In this document: positions 1 through 8,669 of the stretch, piece by piece
How the letters are laid out: the number at the start of each line of letters is the position of its first letter
Position numbering within the stretch: position 1 is the first letter of the stretch
Assembly: GCF_022760805.1 (NCBI RefSeq)
Contig: NZ_JAIVFL010000001.1
Coordinates: 3,906,001 to 3,970,000, forward strand
Reading direction: 5' to 3'
DNA length: 64,000 nucleotides
Source: Candidatus Mycolicibacterium alkanivorans
GTDB taxonomy: Bacteria > Actinomycetota > Actinomycetes > Mycobacteriales > Mycobacteriaceae
Program-made: the position numbers and the translations under genes
Notes under the pieces: model-generated
Databases searched by the model: none
The model's input: the letters and a program-made list of their open reading frames with translations, nothing else
Told to the model about the DNA's origin: nothing

Positions 1-203
1 AGTGGACGAATTACCTTACCCCGCAAGCACTTATCGACCTGGTGGCCTCGCGGAGCTACTGCATCACCTCCCCGGCGGAGGTCCGCACCCGTACGCTCGA
101 TCAGGTGCGTGAGCTGCTGGCCACCCATCCCGCGCTGGCCAACTCCAGCGGACTGGCGTTGCCCTACATCACCGTGTGCATCCGCGCGACCCTCGACGGC
201 TAG
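1..203 (+). CDS. SAM-dependent methyltransferase, C-terminal fragment
   Basis: An open frame enters from the left edge and ends at TAG 201-203, giving about 66 residues that start WTNYLTPQALIDLVASRS. The spacing of aromatic and small residues and the ending LPYITVCIRATLDG resemble the last part of class I methyltransferases of the Rv3342 type, which lie near the met genes in mycobacteria. The SAM-binding motifs would lie outside the window, so the assignment is by resemblance only. It converges on the DUF3017 gene with a one-base gap. Confidence 0.6.
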   Translation, partial: WTNYLTPQALIDLVASRSYCITSPAEVRTRTLDQVRELLATHPALANSSGLALPYITVCIRATLDG

Positions 204-204
204 G

Positions 205-534
205 CTAACCGGTGCCCAGCGGGTCGATGGTCGAGGCGATGTAGACCATCACCACACACACGGTGGTCATCGTGGCGAAGTCGACTCCCCGGGAGCGCAC
301 CACCAACAGGCCGGCCCGCTCATCGGACAGCAGCAGCCGGTAGGCGGCGGCCACCCCGACCCCGATGCCGATCAGCAGCGAACCCCGGCGCCAGAAGCCA
401 ACGGCCACCAGCACACACGCCAGCAGGAAGATCAGGAAGACGCTCAGGATCGGCCACTGCGCGCGCACCACGCGGCGGACGAAGTCGACCGCCTCTTCGC
501 GGGTCGGCAGCCGGCGCCGCGCCCGAGCGGTCAC
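205..534 (-). CDS. DUF3017 family small membrane protein
   Basis: A 109-residue protein starting [18 protein letters not shown]. It has a basic N-terminus and three hydrophobic segments (about residues 27-45, 50-66 and 86-103), so an inner-membrane protein is expected. It matches the DUF3017 family found directly after folD in mycobacteria (Rv3355c type); no function is known. The GTG start at 534 overlaps the folD stop in a GTGA junction, which implies translational coupling. Longer in-frame readings run through folD and are ignored. Confidence 0.8.
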   Translation of the reverse strand: MTARARRRLPTREEAVDFVRRVVRAQWPILSVFLIFLLACVLVAVGFWRRGSLLIGIGVGVAAAYRLLLSDERAGLLVVRSRGVDFATMTTVCVVMVYIASTIDPLGTG

Positions 535-1397
535 AGCGCCCCTTCGGCCAGTTCGACGACGTTGGTGAGCAGGAACGCCCGGGTCAGCGGACCCACCCCA
601 CCCGGGTTGGGCGAGATGTGCCCGGCCACTTCCCACACGTCGGGGTGCACGTCGCCGGTGAGCTTGCCGTCCACCCGGCTCACACCGACGTCGACCACCG
701 CCGCGCCCGGACGGACCATGTCGGCGGTCAGCATGTGCGGCACACCCACGGCGGCGACGATGATGTCGGCCTGCCGGGTCAGCGAGGGCAGATCGCGAGT
801 TCCGGTGTGGCACAACGTAACTGTGGCATTCTCACTGCGGCGGGTAAGCAGCAGGCCCAGCGGGCGACCCACGGTGACACCGCGGCCGATCACCACCACG
901 TGCGCGCCGGCGATCGGTACGTCATAGCGGCGCAGCAGATGCACGATGCCGCGCGGCGTGCACGGCAGCGGGGCGTCCTTGCCCAGCACCAGGCGGCCGA
1001 GGTTGGTCGGGTGCAGCCCGTCGGCGTCCTTGGCCGGGTCCACCCGCTCCAGCGCGGCGTTCTCGTCGAGGTGATGAGGCAGCGGCAGTTGCACGATGTA
1101 GCCCGTGCACTCCGGGTTGGCGTTGAGCTCGTCGAGCGTCTCGTCGAGCTCGGCCTGGCTGACGTCGGCGGGCAGGTCGCGGCGGATCGAGGTGATGCCG
1201 ACCTTGGCGCAGTCGGAGTGCTTGCCGCGGACGTACGCGTGCGACCCGGGGTCGTCGCCCACCAGCACGGTGCCCAGCCCCGGGGTGCGGCCGGCGGCGG
1301 TCAGCGCCGCGACGCGCTCGGCGAGATCGACGAAGATCTCGTCGCGGGTGAGCTTGCCGTCCAGGGTGTCAGCGACCACGGCTGACCATTCTTCCAT
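531..1397 (-). CDS. folD: bifunctional methylenetetrahydrofolate dehydrogenase/cyclohydrolase FolD
   Basis: A 288-residue cytosolic enzyme interconverting 5,10-methylene-, methenyl- and 10-formyl-tetrahydrofolate with NADP, supplying one-carbon units for purines and formyl-Met. Visible hallmarks are the YVRGK segment with the catalytic Lys, the QLPLPHHL substrate loop, [14 protein letters not shown] of the Rossmann fold, and [13 protein letters not shown] near the end. The ATG at 1397 is chosen because GGAGGTG sits 9 bases upstream; a GTG at 1379 would match the shorter M. tuberculosis protein. It is the first gene of a two-gene unit with the DUF3017 protein. Confidence 0.96.
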   Translation of the reverse strand: MEEWSAVVADTLDGKLTRDEIFVDLAERVAALTAAGRTPGLGTVLVGDDPGSHAYVRGKHSDCAKVGITSIRRDLPADVSQAELDETLDELNANPECTGYIVQLPLPHHLDENAALERVDPAKDADGLHPTNLGRLVLGKDAPLPCTPRGIVHLLRRYDVPIAGAHVVVIGRGVTVGRPLGLLLTRRSENATVTLCHTGTRDLPSLTRQADIIVAAVGVPHMLTADMVRPGAAVVDVGVSRVDGKLTGDVHPDVWEVAGHISPNPGGVGPLTRAFLLTNVVELAEGAL

Positions 1398-1479
1398 TGA
1401 CCGCGACACCTCCGTTGACAGACCGGACGCCGCCGGCGCTGCCGCCTGACGGGCGAGCCGGGTCGCGACCGATACAGTT

Positions 1480-3945
1480 GTGGCGATGAGTCGACCAGCC
1501 GCGCCCGCGCTGACCGTTCGGTCCGACGGCTCGGAGCGCACCTTCGCCGCAGGGCACGACGTCGTGGTTGGCCGCGACCTTCGTGCTGACGTGCGCATCG
1601 CGCACCCGCTGATCTCGCGTGCCCATTTGGTGTTGCGCTTCGACCACGGCCGGTGGATGGCGATCGACAACGGGTCGCTCAACGGCATGTTCGTCAACGG
1701 CCGCCGGATGACGTCGGTCGACATCACCGACGGGACGACGGTCAACGTCGGCAACCCCGACGGGCCCACCATCAACTTCGGAGTCGGCCGGCACCAGGGT
1801 TCGGTGGGTCGTCCGCCGCAGACGTCCTCGGTGCGCATCTCGGCGCCGCCGTCGAGCCCGTCGTGGCCGAGCTACCAGCCGCCACCGCAACCGCAACCGA
1901 GCTACCAGCCGCCCGCGGCCGCGCCGACTCAGATGCGCCCGATCGAGAGCAGGTCCGGCGGTTCGTCGAACATCGCGACCTCGATGCTGAAGATCCTGCG
2001 GCCGGGTCCGCCGGCGGAGACCCCGCCCGGTGGCGTGACGATCGGCCGCGCCACCGACAACGACATCGTCATCCCCGACGTCCTCGCCTCACGCCATCAC
2101 GCCACGTTGATCCCCACCCCCGGCGGGACGGAGATCGCCGACAACCGCAGCATCAACGGCACCTTCGTCAACGGCACCCGGGTGGACACCGCCCTGCTGA
2201 ACGAAGGTGACGTGGTCACCATTGGCAACGTCGACCTCGTCTTCGCCGGCGGCACGCTGGTGCGCCGCACCGAGACCGAGGCCGCCACCGCGACCGGCGG
2301 GCTCGAGGTGCGGGCGGTGACGTGGACCATCGAGCACGACAAGACGCTGCTGGACAACATCTCGTTCTCGGCCCGTCCGGGCACGCTGACCGCGGTGATC
2401 GGCCCGTCGGGGGCCGGTAAGTCCACCCTGGCTCGGCTGATCGCCGGCTACACCCACCCGACCAGCGGCACGGTGGCGTTCGAGGGTCACAACATCCACG
2501 CCGAGTACGCCTCGCTGCGCTCCCGGATCGGGATGGTGCCGCAGGATGACGTGGTGCACGGCCAGCTGACGGTCGACCAGGCGCTGATGTACGCCGCCGA
2601 GCTGCGGCTGCCGCCGGACACCACCAAGGAGGACCGCCAGCAGGTGGTCGCCCAGGTGCTGGCCGAGTTGGAGATGACCCAGCACGCCGACACCCGGGTG
2701 GACAAACTGTCCGGCGGCCAGCGCAAGCGCGCCTCGGTGGCACTCGAGCTGCTGACCGGCCCGTCGCTGCTGATCCTCGACGAGCCCACCTCGGGTCTGG
2801 ACCCCGCCCTGGACCGTCAGGTGATGACGATGCTGCGCCAGCTGGCCGACGCCGGCCGCGTGGTGCTGGTGGTCACGCACTCGCTGACCTACCTCGACGT
2901 GTCCGACCAGGTACTGTTACTGGCTCCCGGCGGCAGGACCGCGTTCCGCGGGCCGCCCAGCCAGATCGGTCCCACGATGGGGACCACAAACTGGGCGGAC
3001 ATCTTCAGCAATGTCGCCAGTGACCCCGACGGCGCATATCGGCGCTATCAGGCGCTGACCGGGCCCACGCCCCCGCCGCCGCCGCTGGAGAAACCGTCCG
3101 ACATCGGCGAGCCGACTCACACCAGCCTGTTGCGGCAGTTCTCGACGATTGTGCGACGCCAGACCCGGCTGATCGTCTCCGACCGCGGCTACTTCGCATT
3201 CCTGGCGCTGCTGCCTTTCATCATGGGCGTGCTGTCCCTGGCAGTCCCCGGGACCGTCGGCCTCGGTGTCCCCGACCCGATGGGGTCCGCGCCCAACGAG
3301 CCGGGCCAGATCCTGGTGCTGCTCAACGTGGGCGCGATCTTCATGGGCACCGCATTGACCATCCGCGACCTGATCGGTGAGCGCGCGATCTTCCGCCGCG
3401 AGCAGGCGGTGGGGCTGTCCACGACGGCCTATCTGCTTGCCAAGGTCTTCGTGTACTCGGTGTTCGCGATCGCCCAGTCGTCGATCGCCACGGCCATCAC
3501 CGTCGCCGGCAAGGGCGCGCCGACCCAGGGCGCGACCGCGCTGGGTAGCCCCACCCTGGAACTCTTCGTCGGGATGGCCGCGACCACCGTCGCCTCGGCG
3601 ATGCTGGGCCTGCTGCTGTCCGCGGCGGCCCGGTCCAACGAGCAGATCATGCCGCTGCTGGTGGTGGCGATCATGAGCCAGCTGGTGTTCTCCGGCGGCA
3701 TGATCCCGGTGACGGATCGCCTCGTGCTCGACCAGTTGTCCTGGTTCACCCCGGCGCGTTGGGGTTTCGCCGCGTCGGCCTCGACGGTGGATTTGATCAA
3801 GCTGGTGCCCGGTCCGCTGACGCCGAAGGACCATTGGTGGGAGCACCGCGGTTCGATCTGGTGGTTCGACATCGGAATACTCTCGCTGTTGAGTCTGGGC
3901 TACCTGAGCTTTGTGCGGTGGAAGATCCGGCTGAAGGGGGCGTGA
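1480..3945 (+). CDS. FHA-domain ABC exporter (Rv1747 type)
   Basis: An 821-residue one-piece half-transporter. FHA domain 1 spans about 28-100 ([24 protein letters not shown]). A Pro/Gln-rich linker follows (about 108-165), then FHA domain 2 (about 187-255, [14 protein letters not shown]). The ATPase has Walker [10 protein letters not shown] at 308-316 and signature LSGGQRKR. An ABC2-type membrane domain with about six helices fills the C-terminus. In M. tuberculosis Rv1747 the linker threonines are phosphorylated by PknF and the transporter affects cell-envelope glycolipids; T150 (APTQMRP) and T167 (IATSML) here are the likely counterparts. No kinase gene adjoins it. GTG 1480 or ATG 1486 could be the start. 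It is divergent from folD. Confidence 0.92.
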   Translation: MAMSRPAAPALTVRSDGSERTFAAGHDVVVGRDLRADVRIAHPLISRAHLVLRFDHGRWMAIDNGSLNGMFVNGRRMTSVDITDGTTVNVGNPDGPTINFGVGRHQGSVGRPPQTSSVRISAPPSSPSWPSYQPPPQPQPSYQPPAAAPTQMRPIESRSGGSSNIATSMLKILRPGPPAETPPGGVTIGRATDNDIVIPDVLASRHHATLIPTPGGTEIADNRSINGTFVNGTRVDTALLNEGDVVTIGNVDLVFAGGTLVRRTETEAATATGGLEVRAVTWTIEHDKTLLDNISFSARPGTLTAVIGPSGAGKSTLARLIAGYTHPTSGTVAFEGHNIHAEYASLRSRIGMVPQDDVVHGQLTVDQALMYAAELRLPPDTTKEDRQQVVAQVLAELEMTQHADTRVDKLSGGQRKRASVALELLTGPSLLILDEPTSGLDPALDRQVMTMLRQLADAGRVVLVVTHSLTYLDVSDQVLLLAPGGRTAFRGPPSQIGPTMGTTNWADIFSNVASDPDGAYRRYQALTGPTPPPPPLEKPSDIGEPTHTSLLRQFSTIVRRQTRLIVSDRGYFAFLALLPFIMGVLSLAVPGTVGLGVPDPMGSAPNEPGQILVLLNVGAIFMGTALTIRDLIGERAIFRREQAVGLSTTAYLLAKVFVYSVFAIAQSSIATAITVAGKGAPTQGATALGSPTLELFVGMAATTVASAMLGLLLSAAARSNEQIMPLLVVAIMSQLVFSGGMIPVTDRLVLDQLSWFTPARWGFAASASTVDLIKLVPGPLTPKDHWWEHRGSIWWFDIGILSLLSLGYLSFVRWKIRLKGA

Positions 3946-4014
3946 CGACGGCGAGGAACGCGGGGCATGCGGCCTTCTCGAACTTTCGCACGCCCACGTC
4001 GATTTGGGCAAAGA

Positions 4015-4566
4015 TCACTGCCCGCTGACGTCCAGACCGTGGGCCGCGGCGTAGGCCAGCGCCTGGGCGACGTCGATCTTCGCGCCCCGGCACGCCGCGG
4101 TGGTCCACAACGTCGGATCGATCCGGGCACCCCGCAGGTCGGCCTGTTCCAGTCGCAGCCCGTCGGTGCGGGCGCCGGTGAGGTCCGCCCCGCGCAGCAC
4201 CGCCTTGCGCAGGTCGGCCTGCACCAGGCCGGCTTCGCGCAACCGGCAGCCGGACAGGTCGACCCCGCGCAGATCGGCAGCACCGAGGACGGCGAGGGTG
4301 AAGTCCACCTCGTCGAACACCGCCGGTCGCAGCCGGCAGTCCTCGAAGCTGGATCCCAGCATGCTGCAGTTTCGGAACGTGCTGTGCCACAGCGTCGTCC
4401 GCAGGAACCGACAGTTGCGGAAGGCGGTTCCGAGGTGTACCGACTCGGTCAGGTTCGCGCCGCCGAAGTCGCATTCGGTGAACACCACCCGCTCGGTCTG
4501 CAGTCCGGACAGGTCCTCGTCGCGCAAGTCACAGCCGGTGAACTCACGGTCGGTCCACTGCGCCAC
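4015..4566 (-). CDS. mfpA: pentapeptide repeat protein MfpA (fluoroquinolone resistance)
   Basis: A 183-residue protein built almost entirely of A(D/N)LXX-type pentapeptides (ADLRG, ADLTG, ADLRK, CRLRE, CDFGG), predicted to fold into a right-handed beta-helix that mimics B-form DNA and binds DNA gyrase, protecting it from quinolones. Length and the C-terminal dimerisation-like segment (about 150-183) fit mycobacterial MfpA (Rv3361c). In the usual arrangement it is the last gene of a conservon (mfpE-D-C-B-A) with a GTPase; here only 82 bp separate it from the divergent trmL gene, so the conservon is absent from this site. It converges with the ABC exporter gene. Confidence 0.92.
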   Translation of the reverse strand: MAQWTDREFTGCDLRDEDLSGLQTERVVFTECDFGGANLTESVHLGTAFRNCRFLRTTLWHSTFRNCSMLGSSFEDCRLRPAVFDEVDFTLAVLGAADLRGVDLSGCRLREAGLVQADLRKAVLRGADLTGARTDGLRLEQADLRGARIDPTLWTTAACRGAKIDVAQALAYAAAHGLDVSGQ

Positions 4567-4648
4567 CGGTACACCTTCTTCATCCAGAGACTCGTCTCGG
4601 CCATGGTGGAATTATCCCCGACCCGCAAGTCATCGAGGATGGGGCGTT

Positions 4649-5113
4649 GTGTTCAGGGTGATGTTCCATTCGCCGCGCATCGCGCCCAATACGGGGAACG
4701 CGATCCGCATGGTGGCGGCCACGGGATGTGAGCTGCACCTGGTCGAGCCGCTGGGCTTCGACCTCTCCGAGCCCAAACTGCGCCGCGCCGGTCTGGACTA
4801 CCACGACCTCGCCTCGGTGACCGTGCACCCGTCGCTGGCGGCGGCCTGGGCGGCGCTCGAGGGCGCCCGGGTCTTCGCGTTCACCGCCCACGCGCAGCGT
4901 TCGTTCGCCGACGTGGAATACCGGCCCGGCGACGTGCTGATGTTCGGCCCGGAACCCACCGGGCTGGACGACGCCACGCTGGCCGACCCGCACATCACCG
5001 GGCGGGTGCGCATCCCGATGCTGCCCGGCCGACGTTCCCTGAACCTGTCCAACGCCGCAGCCGTGGCCGCCTACGAGGCGTGGCGGCAGCACGGGTTCAG
5101 CGGTGGCCGCTGA
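4649..5113 (+). CDS. trmL: tRNA (cytidine(34)-2'-O)-methyltransferase TrmL (SPOUT)
   Basis: A 154-residue SPOUT-class methyltransferase that 2'-O-methylates the wobble base of certain tRNAs with SAM. Motifs seen are SPRIAPNTGNAIR at the N-terminus, LMFGPEPTGL, and the knotted SAM-binding C-terminus IPMLPGRRSLNLSNAAAVAAYE. GTG 4649 gives the family-typical VFRVMFHSPRIAPN start; the open frame upstream continues through antisense mfpA and is not used. Position between mfpA and dnaE2 matches Rv3366. A 26-codon in-frame stretch after its stop looks protein-like (see findings). Confidence 0.93.
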   Translation: MFRVMFHSPRIAPNTGNAIRMVAATGCELHLVEPLGFDLSEPKLRRAGLDYHDLASVTVHPSLAAAWAALEGARVFAFTAHAQRSFADVEYRPGDVLMFGPEPTGLDDATLADPHITGRVRIPMLPGRRSLNLSNAAAVAAYEAWRQHGFSGGR

Positions 5114-5190
5114 GAGTTGCCAGGTGTCCCAGTGGGTCAGCTGCTCGGCTCCGACATCGCAGCACAATTCGGCCTCACCGAGGCGATGGC

Positions 5191-8100
5191 CTAGCGGAAG
5201 TCGCGGCTTCGGGAGGCCGCCCGCATGCCGAGCCTGCCCATCCGCTCGGCGATCACGGTGACCGCCCCGGTGGCGTTCTGCACCTGGCCGCGGATCAGCA
5301 GGGCCGACGCCGTCTGCGCCAGCTTGCGGTGCCGGTTCCACACCCCCGGTGTGCACAGCACGTTGACCATTCCGGTCTCGTCCTCGATGTTCATGAACGT
5401 CACCCCCTGTGCGGTTGCCGGCCGTTGCCGGTGGGTCACCGCACCGGCGATCAGCACCCGGCTGCCGTCGGGAACGTCGAGAAGTTGGTCGGCCGGGACG
5501 ACGCCCATCGCATCGAGGTCTTCGCGCAGGAACTGCGTCGGGTAACTGTCCGGGGAGACCCCGGTGGCCCAGACGTCGGCGGCGGCCAGTTCCACCTCGG
5601 TCATTCCGGGCAGCGCCGGAACGTGCGACGACGACCCCACCCCGGGCAGCCGGCCGGGCCGCTGGGTGGCCGCCGCTCCGGCCGCCCACAGGCCCTCGCG
5701 TCGGGTGATCGAGAAGCAGCCCAGCGCCCCGGCGGTGGCCAGTGCTTCGGTCTGTGGCACCGAAAGCTGCACGCGCCCAGTCAGATCCAGCAGTGAGGCA
5801 TACGGACCGTCTGCCGTTCGCTCGTCAACGATCCGCTGGGCAAGCTCGTCACCGATGTGGCGCACCGCGCCCAAGCCCAGCCGCACCTCGAGCCCGTGGT
5901 TCTCCAGCGTGGCGTGGGCCAGGCTGGCGTTGACGTCGGGGCCGTGCACGGTGACACCGTGCCGACGGGCGTCGGCGACCAGCGACTGCGGCGAGTAGAA
6001 CCCCATCGGCTGGGCGCGCAGCAGCGCCGCGCAGAACGCCGCCGGATGGTGCAGCTTGAACCAGGACGAGTAGAACACCAGCGAGGCGAAGCTCAGCGAA
6101 TGACTCTCCGGGAAACCGAAATTGGCGAATGCCTCCAGCTTCTCGTAGATCCGGTCGGCGACCTCGCCGGTGATGCCGTGCCGCTGGGCCATGCCGGCAT
6201 AGAACCGGTCACGCAGTCGTCGCATCTTCTCGGTGGAGCGCTTGGACCCCATGGCCCGGCGCAGCTGGTCGGCCTCGGCAGCCGAGAAGCCGGCACAGTC
6301 CACCGCCAGTTGCATGAGTTGTTCCTGGAACAGCGGCACCCCCAACGTCTTTCGCAGCGCCGGCTCCATCGACGAATGGTCGTAGGTGACGGGTTCCAGG
6401 CCGTTGCGTCGCTTGATGTAGGGATGTACCGAACCGCCCTGGATGGGCCCGGGCCGGATCAGCGCCACCTCCACCACCAGGTCGTAGAACACCCGCGGCT
6501 TCAGCCGCGGCAGGGTGGCCATCTGTGCGCGGGACTCCACCTGGAACACTCCGACGGAGTCGGCCTTCTGCAGCATCTCGTAGACCGCGGGCTCGGAGAG
6601 GTCGAGACGGGCCAGGTCGACTTCGATGCCCTTGTGCTCGGCGAGCAGGTCGATGGCGTAGTGCAGCGCCGAGAGCATGCCGAGACCGAGCAGGTCGAAC
6701 TTCACCAAACCGATTGCCGCGCAATCGTCTTTGTCCCACTGCAGCACGCTGCGGTTCTCCATGCGCGCCCACTCCACCGGGCACACGTCGGCGATCGGAC
6801 GGTCGCAGATCACCATGCCCCCGGAGTGGATGCCCATGTGCCGGGGCAGGTTCCTGATCTGCGTCGCCAGGTCGATCACCGGCTCGGGAATGTCCTCGAC
6901 GTCCGGTGAGTCGGCCGCGCCGTCCAATTGCTGCTCTCGCAGCGTGTTCCAGCGGCTGATCTGCTTGCTCCAGGCATCCTGCTGACCCTGGGAAAAGCCG
7001 AGGGCGCGGGCCATGTCGCGCACCGCACTGCGCCCGCGATAGGTGATGACGTTGGCGACCTGCGCGGCGTAGTCGCGGCCGTAGCGGTCGTAGACGTACT
7101 GGATGGCCTTCTCGCGCAGGTCGGATTCGATGTCGATGTCGATGTCGGGTGGTCCGTCGCGGGCCAGGGACAGGAACCGTTCGAAGAGCAGACCGTTGGC
7201 GACCGGGTCGACGGCGGTGACCCCCAGCGCGTAGCAGACCGCCGAGTTGGCCGCCGATCCCCGGCCCTGGCACAGGATGTCGTTGCGCCGGCAGAACTGG
7301 GTGATGTCGTGCACCACCAGGAAGTAGCCCGGGAACTTCAGCTTGCCGATGACGTCGAGTTCCCGCTCGATCTGGGTGTACGCCTCCGGCGCGGAGGCGC
7401 GCGGGCCGTAGCGCGCAGCCGCGCCGAGCATGGTCAGCTCGCGCAGCCAGCTGCCCTCGGTGTGCCCGTCGGGTGTGTCGAACGGTGGCAGCTGCGGGGC
7501 GATCAGGGCAAGCTCGAAGGCACACTGCTCACCGAGATCGGCTGCCGCGGTGAGCACTTCGGGATACTGGAAGAACAGCCGGGCCATCTCGTCCCCCGAC
7601 CGCAGGTGCGCGCCACCCAGCGGCGCCAGCCACCCGGCGGCCTCCTCCAGTGACTGACGGGCGCGGATCGCGCCCATCGCCATGGCCAGTCTGCCGCGTT
7701 CAGGCTCGGCGACATGCGCGGCGGTGGTGGCCAGGACCGTCAGCCCGAACCTCGGGGCCAGCGCGGCCAGCGCGGCGTTGCGTTCGCCGTCGAGCGGATC
7801 ACCATGGTGAGTGAGTTCGATGCTGACCCGGTCACTTCCGAACCGATCGACCAGATCGGCTAGCGCTTTGACCGCGGCCTCCGGACCTCCGTTCGAAAGT
7901 GCTTGGCGTACATGTCCTTTGCGACATCCCGTCAGGATGTGCCAGTGCCCTCCGGCGGCCTCGGTGAGGCTGTCGTAGTCGTAGCGCGGCTTGCCCTTCT
8001 CACCGCCGGCCAGATGCGCCCGGGCGATCTGGCGGGACAACCGGCGGTATCCCTCGGGCCCGCGGGCCAACACCAGCAGGTGCGGCCCGGGTGGGTCGGG

Positions 8101-8508
8101 AACCTCGGTGCGCGCGGTATTACCCAGCGACAGCTCGGCGCCGAAGACGGTGCGCATGTCGAGTTCCTTGGCGGCCTCAGCGAACCGCACCACGCCGTAG
8201 AGCCCGTCGTGGTCGGTGAGCGCGATGGCCCGCAGGTCCAGCCGGACGGCCTCCTCGACAAGTTCCTCCGGGGTGCTTGCCCCGTCGAGGAAGCTGTAAG
8301 CCGAATGGGCGTGCAGTTCGGCGTAGGGAACGGTCGAGCGCAGTGGACGTTCGCCGGTCGGCTCGTAGGGTTCACGCCTGCGGGACCAGGCCGGGCTGTC
8401 GCCGCCGTCGGCATGCGGCTCCCCCAGCGACATGCCTGACCGGCGCGGCTTGCTGTTGAGCACCCGCTCCATCTCGCCCCAGCTCAGAGGCCCGTTACGC
8501 CAGTCCAT
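5191..8508 (-). CDS. dnaE2: error-prone DNA polymerase DnaE2
   Basis: A 1105-residue C-family polymerase subunit of the damage-induced mutasome, performing translesion synthesis with ImuA' and ImuB. Seen in order: PHP domain (ELHAHSAYSFLDG, residues 64-76), palm with catalytic aspartates PDIDIDIE (454-461), fingers (GSKRSTEKMRRLRDRF), helix-hairpin-helix, and an OB-fold near the end (ITHRQRP-like VTHRQRPATAQGVTF). ATG 8508 (MDWRNGPLSW) is preferred over the upstream ATG 8529, because the latter lies inside the LexA box and the DWRNG start matches Rv3370c. Induction by DNA damage is expected from that box. Confidence 0.96.
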   Translation of the reverse strand: MDWRNGPLSWGEMERVLNSKPRRSGMSLGEPHADGGDSPAWSRRREPYEPTGERPLRSTVPYAELHAHSAYSFLDGASTPEELVEEAVRLDLRAIALTDHDGLYGVVRFAEAAKELDMRTVFGAELSLGNTARTEVPDPPGPHLLVLARGPEGYRRLSRQIARAHLAGGEKGKPRYDYDSLTEAAGGHWHILTGCRKGHVRQALSNGGPEAAVKALADLVDRFGSDRVSIELTHHGDPLDGERNAALAALAPRFGLTVLATTAAHVAEPERGRLAMAMGAIRARQSLEEAAGWLAPLGGAHLRSGDEMARLFFQYPEVLTAAADLGEQCAFELALIAPQLPPFDTPDGHTEGSWLRELTMLGAAARYGPRASAPEAYTQIERELDVIGKLKFPGYFLVVHDITQFCRRNDILCQGRGSAANSAVCYALGVTAVDPVANGLLFERFLSLARDGPPDIDIDIESDLREKAIQYVYDRYGRDYAAQVANVITYRGRSAVRDMARALGFSQGQQDAWSKQISRWNTLREQQLDGAADSPDVEDIPEPVIDLATQIRNLPRHMGIHSGGMVICDRPIADVCPVEWARMENRSVLQWDKDDCAAIGLVKFDLLGLGMLSALHYAIDLLAEHKGIEVDLARLDLSEPAVYEMLQKADSVGVFQVESRAQMATLPRLKPRVFYDLVVEVALIRPGPIQGGSVHPYIKRRNGLEPVTYDHSSMEPALRKTLGVPLFQEQLMQLAVDCAGFSAAEADQLRRAMGSKRSTEKMRRLRDRFYAGMAQRHGITGEVADRIYEKLEAFANFGFPESHSLSFASLVFYSSWFKLHHPAAFCAALLRAQPMGFYSPQSLVADARRHGVTVHGPDVNASLAHATLENHGLEVRLGLGAVRHIGDELAQRIVDERTADGPYASLLDLTGRVQLSVPQTEALATAGALGCFSITRREGLWAAGAAATQRPGRLPGVGSSSHVPALPGMTEVELAAADVWATGVSPDSYPTQFLREDLDAMGVVPADQLLDVPDGSRVLIAGAVTHRQRPATAQGVTFMNIEDETGMVNVLCTPGVWNRHRKLAQTASALLIRGQVQNATGAVTVIAERMGRLGMRAASRSRDFR

Positions 8509-8521
8509 GCCAGCAGCATAA

Positions 8522-8537
8522 TCGAACATACGTTCTA
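8522..8537 (-). promoter_or_regulatory. LexA/SOS box of dnaE2
   Basis: TCGAACATACGTTCTA (plus strand) matches the mycobacterial LexA consensus TCGAAC-N4-GTTCGA at 11 of 12 specified bases. It lies 14-29 bp upstream of the chosen dnaE2 start, as expected for a repressor site overlapping the promoter. Confidence 0.9.
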
Positions 8538-8595
8538 GAGACAGGGTGGTGGGTATCTTGAGAGCTTCTGCCCCGTCAAACCATCAACGCACCCG

Positions 8596-8614
8596 CGGGC
8601 TTGCGGCAAGACCG
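8596..8614 (+). promoter_or_regulatory. rifamycin-associated element (RAE) upstream of helR
   Basis: The stretch CGGGCTTGCGGCAAGACCG contains the inverted repeat CTTGC-G-GCAAG (8600-8610) that forms the core of the 19-bp RAE found before rifamycin-inducible resistance genes in actinomycetes (consensus recalled as GGGGCTTGCGGCAAGGCCC). It matches about 16 of 19 positions and lies 56-74 bp upstream of the HelD-type gene. Placement and core are seen directly; the rifamycin response is inferred. Confidence 0.8.
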
Positions 8615-8669
8615 GGCCGTCGGCGCAAACTCACTGGTCGAACTACGAAATCGAGGGGGGAAGTGAGCC

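Noticed and set aside
8638..8654. Second LexA-like site before helR
   Set aside because: TCGAAC is followed by an imperfect half (AAATCGA) with the wrong spacing; only the site at 8522-8537 fits.
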